From: Ashinkailepas kermadecensis
Taxonomy: Eukaryota > Arthropoda > Thecostraca > Neolepadidae
DNA: 64,000 bases
NCBI GenBank assembly: GCA_034440615.1
Contig: JAOTOM010004027.1
Span: forward strand, 1-64,000
Direction: 5' to 3'
Shown: positions 43,347 through 52,975 of the stretch, one piece after another
Layout of the letters: every line of letters begins with the position of its first letter
Numbering within the stretch: position 1 is the first letter of the stretch
Made by a program: the position numbers and the translations under genes
Notes under the pieces: generated by a model
What the model was told of the DNA's origin: nothing
The model's input: the letters and a program-made list of their open reading frames with translations, nothing else
The model's database searches: none

Positions 43347-46300
43347 TCCGTTTTGTTTGGGATATCAAGCACTTTCGACTGATGTGCAACAATATATCTT
43401 TAATATGCTTCTCGAATTTTGGCGAATATTTTAATTGTTTTTTCCCCATAGAAACTTTTAATATTCAATTCCCATATATGTTTCTTCAGCCATATTGATT
43501 GACTACCCGACGCGGACCTAGACAGTGATTTTTTTGAAAATCGCAGGGGCCTGCCCATAGACTCGAAATTTTGCCATGCCCATATATGTTTTCCTAAGGG
43601 GTAGGCGAAATACAAATTCGTGGCATTTTGTCTGGAATTTCGCGCACTTGCGATTGATATGCAACACGATAGATCTAGCATGCTTCTATAATTTTCACGC
43701 ACATTATATTTCTTCTTTCCCCATAGGAACTTGTAGTTTTAAATTCCCATATAGGTTTCTTTAGCTATATTGTTTCACTACCCGACTCGGGCCTAAACAG
43801 TGATTTTTTTGAAAATCGTAGGGGCCTGCCCATAGACTCGAAATTTTGTGATGTCCATATATTTCTTCCTATGGGGTAGGCGTTATACCAATTATTTACA
43901 TTTTGTTTGGCATTTCGAGCACTTTTGATTGATATGCAACACGATATATTTTGCACTGTTCTATAATTTTCACGCAAATTATATTTCTTCTTTCCCCATA
44001 AGAACTTTTAGTATTCAATTCCCATATATGTTTCTTCAGCCATATTCATTGACTACCCGACCCGGGCCTAGACCGTGATTTTTGTCAAAATCGTAGGGGC
44101 CTGCCCATAGACCCCAAATTTTGAGATGCCCATATAATATTTCCTAAGGGGCAGACGACATAACATGTAGGATCGTTTTGTTTGGGATATCAAGCACTTT
44201 CGACTGATATGCAACAAGATATCTTTAATATGTTTCTCGAATTTTGGCGAATATTCTAATTGTTTTTTTCCCATAGAAACTTGTAATATTCAATTCCCAT
44301 ATATGTTTCTTCAGCCATATTGATTGACTACCCGACGCGGACCTAGACAGTGATTTTTGTGAAAATCGCAGGGGCCTGCCCATAGACTCGAAATTTTGCC
44401 ATGCCCATATATGTTTTCCTAAGGGGTAGGCGAAATATAAATTCGTGGCATTTTGTCTGGAATTTCGCGCACTTGCGATTGATATGCAACACGATAGATC
44501 TAGCATGCTTCTATAATTTTCACGCAAATTATATTCCTTCTTTCCCCAGAGGAACTTTTAGTATTCAATTCCCATATAGGTTTCTTCAGCCATATTGATT
44601 GTCTACCCAACCCGGACCTAGACCGTGATTTTTGTGAAAATCGTAGGGGCCTGCCCATAGCCTCGGAATTCTGTAATGCCCATATATTTTTTCCTAAGGG
44701 GTAGGCGAAATACAAATTCGTGGCATTTTGTCTGGAATTTCGCGCACTTGCGATTGATATGCAACACGATAGATCTAGCATGCTTCTATAATTTTCACGC
44801 ACGTTATATTTCTTCTTTCCCCATAGGAACTTGTAGTTTTAACTTCCCATATAGGTTTCTTCAGCCATATTGTTTCACTATCCGACTCGGGCCTAGACAG
44901 TGATTTTTGTGAAAATCGTAGGGGCCTGCCCATAGACTCGAAATTTTGTGATGTCCATATATTTCTTCCTATGGGGTAGGCGTTATACAAATTATTTACA
45001 TTTTGTTTGCCATTTCGAGCACTTTTGATTGATATGCAACACGATATATTTTGCATTGTTCTATAATTTTCACGCAAATTATATTTCTTCTTTCCCCATA
45101 GGAACTTTTAGTATTCGATTCCCATATATGTTTCTTCAGCCATATTGATTGACTACCCGACGCGGACCTAGACAGGGATTTTTGTGAAAATCGCAGGGGC
45201 CTGCCCATAGACTCCAAATTTTGAGATGCCCATATAATATTTCCTAAGGGGCAGACGACATAACAAGTAGGATCGTTTTGTTTGGGATATCAAGCACTTT
45301 CGACTGATGTGCAACAAGATATCTTTAATATGTTTCTCAAATTTTGGCGAATATTCTAATTGTTTTTTCCCCATAGAAACTTTTAATATTCAATTCCCAT
45401 ATATATTTATTCAGCCATATTGATTGACTATCCGATGCGGACCTAGACAGTGATTTTTGTGAAAATCGCAGGGGCCTGCCCATAGACTCGAAATTTTGTC
45501 ATTCCCATTCAATTTTTACTAAGGGGTACGCGAAATAAAAATTGTTGACGTTTTGTTTGGAATTTCGAGCACTTTGATTGATATGCAAGACGATATATTT
45601 TGCATTCTTCTATAATTTTCACGCAAATTATATTTCTTCTTTCCCCATAGGAACTTGTAGTTTTAAATTCCCATATAGGTTTCTTCAGCCATATTGTTTC
45701 ACTACCCGACTCGGGCCTAGACAGTGATTTTTGTGAAAATCGTAGGGGCCTGCCCATAGACTCGAAATTTTGTGATGTCCATATATTTCTACCTATGGGG
45801 TAGGCGTTATACAAATTATTTACATTTTGTGTGGCATTTCCAGCACTTTTTGATTGATATCCAACACGATATGTTTTGCATTGTTCTATAATTTTCACGC
45901 AAATTATATTTCTTCCTTCCCCATAGGAACTTTTAGTATTCAATTCCCATATATGTTTCTTCAGCCATATTGATTGACTACCCGACCCGGGTCTAGACAG
46001 TGATTTTTGTCAAAATCGTAGGGGCCTGCCCATAGACTCCAAATTTTGAGATGCCCATATAATATTTCCTAAGGGGCAGACGACATAACAAGTAGGATCG
46101 TTTTGTTTGGGATATCAAGCACTTTCGACTGATGTTCAACAAGATATCTTTAATATGTTTCTCAAATTTTGGCGAATATTCTAATTGTTTTTTCCCCATA
46201 GAAACTTTTAATATTCAATTCCCATATATATTTCTTCAGCCATATTGATTGACTATCCGACGCGGACCTAGACAGTGATTTTTTTGTGAAAATCGCAGGG

Positions 46301-46790
46301 GCCTGCCCATAGACTGGACATTTTGTCATTCCCATTCAATTTTTACTAAGGGGTACGCGAAATAAAAATTGGTGACGTTTTGTTTGGAATTTCGAGCACT
46401 TTGATTGATATGCAAGACGATATATTTTGCATTGTTCTATAATTTGCACGCAAATTATATTTCTTGTTTCCCCATAGGAACTTTTAGTTTTCAATTCCCA
46501 TATAGGTTTCTTTAGCCATATTGTTTCACTACCCGACTCGGGCCTAGACAGTGATTTTGTGAAAATCGTAGGGGCCTGCCCATAGACTCGAAATTGTGTG
46601 ATGTCCATATATTATTTTTCCTATGGGGTAGGCGAAATAAAAATTAGTTACATTTTGTTTGGCATTTCGAGCACTTTCGATTGATATGCAAGACGATAGA
46701 TCTAGCATGCTTCTCAAATTTGCACGACAACTATATTTCTTCTTTCCCCATAGCAACCCTTGATATTCGATTACCACACTAACATATTTT
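43346..46790. repeat. 275-bp satellite array, about 12.5 units
   Basis: The word GGGGCCTGCCCATAG recurs at about 43546, 43822, 44096, 44372, 44647, 44923, 45198, 45472, 45746, 46021, 46300 and 46570, a 274-279 bp period. Units fall into classes by their central segment, in the order A B C A B B C A D C A D E, so there is a higher-order structure. Each unit has the words CTTTCCCCATAG and TTCTTCAGCCATATTG. A frame of about 100 codons on the minus strand recurs in many units, but 275 is not divisible by three and no continuous protein results. The array directly abuts the protease gene remnant. Confidence 0.95.
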
Positions 46791-46794
46791 CCAG

Positions 46795-47640
46795 TCTTAT
46801 TGCATAGTGGTTCGATGGAGCACTGTGTTGTTTTGTTATCAAAGTCGTCGATATCCACAAATATGCTACGCAGATATGTAATGTAATATAAGCTCAAATT
46901 AGTTGGAGTATAAAGTATTATTTCAATTTCATATCCCCATAGAATCTGACAGAGGCCAAGGTAAAAATTGTGGGATTATAGCTCGAAATAATTGGTATTA
47001 TTGTTGAAAGTTATGAGCTTTGACGTTGCAATTATAGGCGTTATGATCAGTGGAAATTATGAATCCTTGTTGAATCCCTGCTGAATCCCTGCTTACTTCC
47101 GCTACATGTATTTTGATATCTCAGTGCAGACCCTAAGTCGCATTCGTCGCGTTATTATTTTCATGCCAGTACGGGGATTGCCAGGTGAGAATGCTTCCTG
47201 TTCTTTTGGCTAATTTTTCGCCGATATCTGATATTGTCTACATAGCAGCAGAATTGACACCACAAAAGTAGAAAAGAGATGAGGCTCTTAGTAAAGAAGT
47301 AAAAAAGTGCAGACAAGAAGGAGGAAATGCTAACAGTCGTACAGGCCAATTTCGGAAGAAAAGTAGTCACTAATGAGCTAATGGTTTTAAAGAGAATGAA
47401 ATTTCCATGATTTCTGAATTCCAATGAAAACATTTATGGGCGCGAATGATCAAAACTCCGATAAAGCCCAAATAACTAACAAATTTCCATGAAAAATGTT
47501 CAATGTATGACACTTATTAATGTGACTAATATGATACAACCACTCATTTCCACCAAATGCTTGCTCTTCAGTTGGGAACAAGCTATGGTAAATTTACATT
47601 ATCTACCTCTTTAATGTGTTAATTTATTTTGAGGAAAATG
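46795..47640. other. No gene recognised
   Basis: AT-rich sequence between the satellite and the Merlin-like element, without coding signal. Confidence 0.5.
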
Positions 47641-47834
47641 CGGTAAATATCCAGAACTAGGTAGAATGCAATTTTGTGGATTTTTTTTTAATACACGGTA
47701 TTTTAACGTAAAAATGACGATGCGACCACTCATTTTCTCCGCAAATGGTTACTTTTAAGTCAGCGACGGTTGATGACGTCATAATGATTTGATGACATCA
47801 TATGCATTAAGTCGGGGACAAAACAAAAAATAAA

Positions 47835-47864
47835 ATAACCTAACCTAACCTAACCTAACCTAGA
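47835..47864. repeat. Telomere-type (CCTAA)n block
   Basis: Four to five perfect CCTAA units. The related block at 48275-48365 has two groups separated by AGACTAAGATAACG. This is the arthropod telomere pentamer in an interstitial position. Confidence 0.85.
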
Positions 47865-47969
47865 CTAAGATAACAGCATAATATGTAAAATATATTCCAT
47901 CATAATATAATCTTATTAAGCCAGGGACGGTTGATGTAACGATTTGATGACATAGTCATGATACAGCAC

Positions 47970-48245
47970 ATACATGGTACATTTACATACCTTAATGCGA
48001 TGGCCAGGGCTGTGGCTCGTCCGTTTCTTCCTCAGCGTGTCGCTGGGATTGCAGCTTATAAAGCTTCGATGCTTCAATTAAAAAGTTATGCATTTTGTGG
48101 CTGTGAAACTCCTTCAAACACAAATACTGTGAGATATTGCCACAAGTACTTGGCCTTCATGCCCGGTCACCGCACCCACTCTTTCACATTGTGCCAGAGC
48201 CGCTCGATGTTTTGGGTGTGGACAGCGCTGTCTGATGGATGTTAT
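47970..48245 (-). pseudogene. C-terminal fragment of an ISXO2/Merlin-type transposase
   Basis: On the minus strand from 48240 the sequence reads VHTQNIERLWHNVKEWVR, a stop, then MKAKYLWQYLTVFVFE. This is the characteristic end of the DDE domain in ISXO2-like (Merlin/IS1595) transposases. After one frameshift a basic tail continues to a natural-looking stop near 47998 with AEEETDEPQPW. At least two lesions and the missing N-terminal two thirds make it inactive. Confidence 0.75.
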
Positions 48246-48852
48246 ATAAATAATATAACAAAATAAAATAACGTAACCTAACCTAACCTAGACTAAGATA
48301 ACGTAGCATAATATATAAAATATATTATATCATAATATAATCTAATCTAACCTAACCTAACCTAACCGGAAAACCAGAATCGTCCGAAACAAATATTTCG
48401 ATGTGACGTCATCAAATATACTAAAAATAAAATAATACAGCATCGCAAGGAATTTCTGGCCCTTATCGACAGTTGCTGGCGTGGCGTGTGAGTATTCATT
48501 CTGGCAGATAATGTCGAATTAAGGCAGAAACATAAGGTTTTCGATGTCAAAGAGTATTCAATTGAGTGCATGAAGTGTTGAATGTCTTCTTTATCATGTC
48601 TGACACACCAGGTACTGATATTTATACGCGATGTGCTATGTTTGCAGAGTGAAGATTATGGTAGTGTATTTGTTTTCCAACTGAAAAACAAAATTATTTG
48701 AGGAGAAAATGAGTGGTCGCATCATCATTTTTACATTAAAATACCCTGTATTTGGATTTTTTTTTAACCATCGCATTTTACCTAGTTCTGGATATATACT
48801 AAAAATGCATGGTAGGTTTGCAGTTTAAGGTAATTTGTGAATTCATGGGATT

Positions 48853-48912
48853 TATTGGCACTGCATGACCAATGCAGTCGATGCTCCCCTAAGCTCCAAT
48901 AACCAACCAAAT
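48853..48912 (-). repeat. Dispersed hairpin-core repeat, copy 5
   Basis: On the minus strand TTGGTTGGTTATTGGAGCTT is followed by GCATCGACTGCATTGGTC and ATGC, giving stems GCAT/ATGC and GACT/GGTC. Confidence 0.6.
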
Positions 48913-49009
48913 TCATAGAGTTTCTTTTTGCAATGCAATGTCTGATGTTTATGAAGGTGGTTAACATGATGGAACACTGATTTCGTCTGCAAATGAATGC
49001 TTTTCAGTT

Positions 49010-49300
49010 GGGAGGCAAAATATCGGTAATCTTTACCTTTCGGCTGACACATATTGCCAAGGTTAGTGATTTGTAAAGAGGTGTACAGTGGAAATGGTGA
49101 TGTCACAGAATTCAGGGAAGTGACATCACAGGAGTCAGGTGTCGATGACGGGCACTAACCTAACACATCGACACCCGACTCCTGTGACGTCACTTCCCTG
49201 ACTCCTGTGATGTCACTGTTCCCCATTGTATACCTCTTTACAAATCACTAACCTTGGCAGTATGTGTCAGCTGAAAGGTAAAGAAAGCCAAAATATCACC
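49010..49300. mobile_element. Foldback element, arms of about 138 bp
   Basis: The left arm (49010-49147) and right arm (49166-49300) are near-perfect inverted copies with an 18-bp spacer containing CACTAACCTAAC. The arms contain GACATCACAGGAGTCAGG and GCTGACACATATTGCCAAGG. There is no coding capacity. Confidence 0.9.
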
Positions 49301-49699
49301 CAAAAGGGGCTTGTAGGTTCCTAGGGGAAGTGGGGGGGGGGGGAGGGTTCCAAACACTTAGGACATCATGTAACAAATAGCTCTACTGCTGCCTCTGCAT
49401 GGCTAAACCAGTAATTGTACTGTGTTTACTGATCACAAAAATGGACAAGCTATCCATACTGACAGTTGATTTCAATGAAAATTGTACCACTTGCAAAGAG
49501 CAACTTTAAAACTGCTAATTCTTTTGTAGATGTGTGCCATATTGTGAACATGAAAATTTGGCTATGCAGGAGAACTTAAAAAATACTGGTGTAATTGCAA
49601 AAAATATTGGAGGAAATTATGGGTTTTTGTAAGCCAACTGCTCTTGGAAGTTGCTATATGATCAACATGGTTTATGCACCCTAAAGCCCCCCCCCCCCC

Positions 49700-50695
49700 A
49701 AAGCTCTTGGAAGTCTAAAGTCATCAAGTCATAAAGAGTTTAGACTTAATAAGAGCCACAAGGGCCCATCCAGTTTAAGTCTGTAAATGGAAGATACCAT
49801 AAGCCTGGTAACAAGACCATCCATCTTGTTCCAACCATCACCACATCCTAAAGAAACCATCCACCAACATCCCACACACCTATCAATACCTATGTACTCT
49901 AGCTATCCAGCCCTATTCCCCTGATCCCCCTCAACACATGTGGATTGAATGCCCTACCAACAACTTTCAAACTGCATCCATGGCTACTTAAAGGGACCTG
50001 TGCCATGCACACACACCTAGCACAAATATCACACCATCCACCACAAATCAGAACTCAAAAACAAGACTTTCCTGTCTAAAAAATTTGTCCACCCTACTTT
50101 TAAATACATTCAATGAGGAGCTTCCCACAACATCATCAGGCAGCCTATTCCACTGATCAACAACCCTTTGACTGAAGACCTGTTCTTGCTTAACTGTCCT
50201 ACACCTCAACTTGTCTAACTTGAATTGATGACCCCTATGCCCCTATCCTTTAACAATTTTGTGCATTTCAATCATGTCCCCCCTTAATCCCCTATACTTG
50301 AGTGAGTACATATCTAATGCCACAAGCCTTTCTCCATATTCTAAGTTACCTATTCCACTGATGAGTCTAGTTGCTTTATGCTGCACTCTTTCTAACATAT
50401 CTATATCTTTTTCTAGGTAGGGGCTCCATGCGTGTACATAATATTCCAAGTGGGGTCGCACATATGCTAAGTACAGTTTTTCATGACTTCCTTGCTCTTA
50501 TATATCACACTTCTATTAATTGAGATACATTGTTTTTCTGCTTTAAGGTCTTTTGAAACCAACACATCTAAGTCCCTATCCTCTTCAATAACATCCAGTT
50601 CCCTCCCTCCCATGGTATATCTGCAAGTCTCACCTCCAGACCCCAGATGCGTAACCTTACACTTGTCATAGTTGAAAGACAAGACAGTCGAGGTC
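49700..50695 (-). pseudogene. CR1/L2-like LINE, C-terminal RT region and 3' end
   Basis: From 50682 downwards the minus strand reads FNYDKCKVTHLGSG and DLDVLVSKDLKAEKQC, then after a shift MRPHLEYYVHAWSPY, LERVQHKATRLI and GLRGDMIEMHKIVKG. After another shift near 50240 it continues FSQRVVDQWNRLPDDVV to about 50070. Order and motifs are those of CR1/L2 LINE ORF2 ends. It differs from the copy at 24604 enough to be an older or separate subfamily. The 3' region ends near 49715 with CTTTATGACTTGATGACTTT, a decayed form of the octamer tail. Confidence 0.8.
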
Positions 50696-50782
50696 CATTG
50701 GCTTCACTCATTCTGTTTTGTCAACCAACCAACCATGCTATTCATTTATAACAAACATTGGTTATTCATGTGTCTGTGTGTC

Positions 50783-50820
50783 TTGGCTACATGACCAATG
50801 CAGTCGATGTGCCCTAAAGC
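50783..50820 (-). repeat. Dispersed hairpin-core repeat, copy 6 (partial)
   Basis: On the minus strand GGCTTTAGGGCACATCGACT is followed by GCATTGGTCATGTAGCC, with stems ACAT/ATGT and GACT/GGTC. Confidence 0.55.
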
Positions 50821-50843
50821 CTCCCTATCTGTGTGTCTTACAG

Positions 50844-50887
50844 GATATGGACAACAAAATGTCTTCCCAGATGACCACCTCCACTAG
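50844..50887 (+). CDS. Putative first coding exon (MDNKMSSQ...)
   Basis: A strong acceptor (TGTGTGTCTTACAG) precedes GAT, ATG at 50847 and 13 open codons, and a good donor ACTAG-GTAAGG follows. The exon ends with two bases of a codon, and the next candidate exon supplies exactly one base to complete it. The peptide is serine/threonine-rich with no domain. It may be the 5' coding end of the gene continuing to 63272. Confidence 0.35.
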
Positions 50888-51085
50888 GTAAGGATGCTAT
50901 TTTGTACTCTCTTCAATGCATAGCATTGTTTCCCCTTCAGACACTGAGGGCAGAACCACTGGGGCATCAGGGCACTGTGCCTACCCATCCCTGCACATAC
51001 ATTCATTTTTACCATGAACCATATGGCCTTGACTGTACAGAAATGGCTTAAAATATTGCTGGTGTTCCCGATGCACTTACTTCAG

Positions 51086-51126
51086 TGAGAGCGGCCTGCC
51101 TGTGCTGGTGTCGGGAGAACGCAAAG
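51086..51126 (+). CDS. Putative second coding exon
   Basis: Acceptor GCACTTACTTCAG and donor CGCAAAG-GTACAT enclose 41 bases. In the phase imposed by the previous exon they read SESGLPVLVSGERK without stop. It ends in phase 1, whereas the exon at 54949 starts in phase 2, so a connecting exon would be needed. Confidence 0.3.
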
Positions 51127-51396
51127 GTACATGATTTATCTCTGTTTATCTCTGCCCCTGCCAGCTGTGTGAACTGGTGGTGTGTGCCAGTCAGTGGTTA
51201 TATGTGTGTGTCATGTGCGGAATATAATCAGTATGTGTTCCACATTTTATTCCAAAGTGAGGAGAATGCTTTCGGACGGGAGGCTCTTCTCTCCTCCGAC
51301 TTAGAATGTTGGAGCGCGGATGCATTATTTGTTCCCTAAGTTAGGCGGAGGAATTAAATGTTGTCGGGCAAATACGGTGAAGATGACAGTATTTAA

Positions 51397-51560
51397 TTGT
51401 GCAAAAAGTGTTCACTTCATGTCAAGCTTGGAAGAGGCTTCTCAAACTTTAAACTGGAGAGCCTTTCATGTTGGGAATGTTGCGAGAACATTCCCCCAGT
51501 TCCACTCCCAGATAATATACCCTTGATCAAATGCTCTGTTGGCAACAGGCGGGAAGGGAT
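51397..51560 (+). other. Possible RING-like coding fragment
   Basis: One frame reads CKKCSLHVKL, then LSCWECCENIPPVPLPDNIP and LIKC. Spacing of the two CxxC pairs and the PLPDN-type sequence after the second pair resemble the second half of a RING finger and its linker. No first half was found and a stop precedes the first cysteine. If real it would fit a RING/coiled-coil protein with the exons further downstream. The link is weak. Confidence 0.2.
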
Positions 51561-51689
51561 CCTGGGTGCATGGTGGCTGTCAACCCACGTTATCAATTTA
51601 CCATTCTACGACGAGCTCGAAAGCGGTGTCACGCTTACGTGCGCATGGTTTGTTTTTCCACCTGAGTGTTTGAGCCGGACCGTAGCGCT

Positions 51690-51945
51690 TGCCAAGCGCG
51701 TGCACCTTTGAGCCGTGCCGTAACGCTGGCGAGTCGCGTGCACCTTTGAGCCGTGCCGTAACTGGCGAGTCGCGTGCACCTTTGAGCCGTGCCGTAACGC
51801 TGGCGAGTCGCGTGCACCTTTGAGCCGTGCCGTAACTCTGGCCGAGTCGCGTGCACCTTTGAGCCGTGCCGTAACGCTGGCGAGTCGCGTGCACCTTTGA
51901 GCCGTGCCGTAACGCTGGCGAGTCGCGTGTACCTTTGCAATCATA
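51690..51945. repeat. 38-bp minisatellite, about 6.5 units
   Basis: Units read GTGCACCTTTGAGCCGTGCC followed by GTAACGCTGGCGAGTCGC. One unit lacks four bases and one has an extra base, which shifts frames. The reverse-strand reading TRLASVTARLKGA is an artefact of the repeat. Confidence 0.95.
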
Positions 51946-52489
51946 TGGACTAGGATAACAAGACTGGCCGAAGGGTAGTCCAATTTATTGAAAGTTGTAA
52001 CGCTGTAACTGCTAACCGCAGGTACAATTTTTGTTTTTAAATCCCAGTTAGCATTATCCTGCGCACCTCATCAACCAATTTTCACGTTTCACCGATATCG
52101 TTTGTGTGTGAAATACGTTGCAATTCAAGTATAAGTATTCCTGCCTATCCCTTCCTATCAGTGTCTCATCAACATCAAGCTTACTTTAGCTTAACCTAAC
52201 CTAGCCTAACCTATCATCACTATCTACTTGAATATAAAATGGTATGCATATACCTAGCGATGCCTCACGCGTCTTGGCGTCTAAGCAGTTATTCGCAATG
52301 CTAACAATTTGCTTGCAATTTTGTCATCATGGGCTTCTTGCATTTGCTGATTTGTCTGCATGGCGAGGCCAAGGCACGCCATGAGGACATTACCACTGCC
52401 TGCGCAGTGGTAATGTCCTCTATTGGAAAATAGAGGAGTTGTCTTCGTAATCGCTACTGCCAACAATGCTGTTTCTCCTCAGTTGCTAA

Positions 52490-52547
52490 TAGGCGTTATA
52501 TGGTCATTACGGTCGCTGCGCCCTAAAGCCCAAGTAACCAACCAATA
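52490..52547 (-). repeat. Dispersed hairpin-core repeat, copy 7
   Basis: On the minus strand TTGGTTGGTTACTTGGGCTT is followed by TAGGGCGCAGCGACCGTAAT and GACC. Pairing is less perfect in this copy. Confidence 0.5.
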
Positions 52548-52599
52548 CTGCTGACGATGTTCAAACCTCTCGGCCACTCGATCACTTGATTTGAGCTGT

Positions 52600-52872
52600 C
52601 CGTGAGCAGCTGATGCAGTCTGAGCAGCTACTGTCCGTGAACAGCTGCGGTCCGTAGCAGCTGCTGTAATCTGAGCAGCTGTTGTCCGTGAACAGCTGCT
52701 GCGGTATAAGCAGTGGCTGTCCGTGAGCAGGTACTGCAGTATAAGCAGCGGCTGTCCGTGAGCAGCTGCTGTCCGTGGGCAGCTGCTGCAGTCTGAGCAG
52801 CTGCTGCAGTATGAGCAGCTGTTGCAGTCTGAGCAGCTGCTGCAGTCTAGGCAGCTGCTACCCATGAGCTGC
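52600..52872. repeat. CAGCTG-rich simple sequence
   Basis: CAGCTG or CAGCTGCTG occurs every 12-30 bp, linked by GCAGTCTGAG, GTCCGTGA or GCAGTATAAG. CAGCTG is also an E-box. The serine/cysteine frame on the minus strand (CSSCSDCSSC) is explained by the repeat. Confidence 0.85.
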
Positions 52873-52975
52873 TGATTCAGTATGTACAGCTTAACCTAGC
52901 CTATCACCACGAGCTGTCGTAGCTGTCCAATGTGTTGTGTCCGGTGGAAGCAGCTGATGGCCACTGTGCAGTCGT

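Larger units (their letters stand above)
47640..48800 (-). mobile_element. Merlin/ISXO2-like DNA transposon relic with long inverted repeats
   Basis: The left arm (about 47643-47770) contains TATCCAGAACTAGGTA and GATGCGACCACTCATTTTCT. The right arm (48690-48796) carries their reverse complements. The arms flank a transposase remnant at 47970-48245. Beside the transposase on each side lies a duplicated block of CCTAA repeats followed by AGACTAAGATAAC (47840-47900 and 48270-48370). The interior is much shorter than a full transposase gene. Confidence 0.65.

Noticed and set aside
43400..45943. Recurring 100-codon proteins on the minus strand
   Set aside because: They are the same frame in successive 275-bp satellite units; the unit length is not a multiple of three and no start or domain is conserved.
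51598..51983. TARLKGARDS repeat protein
   Set aside because: Reverse reading of the 38-bp minisatellite, with frames shifting between units.
52479..52865. A cysteine/serine-rich secreted protein
   Set aside because: The sequence is simple CAGCTG repeat; the cysteines come from reverse reading of GCAG words.
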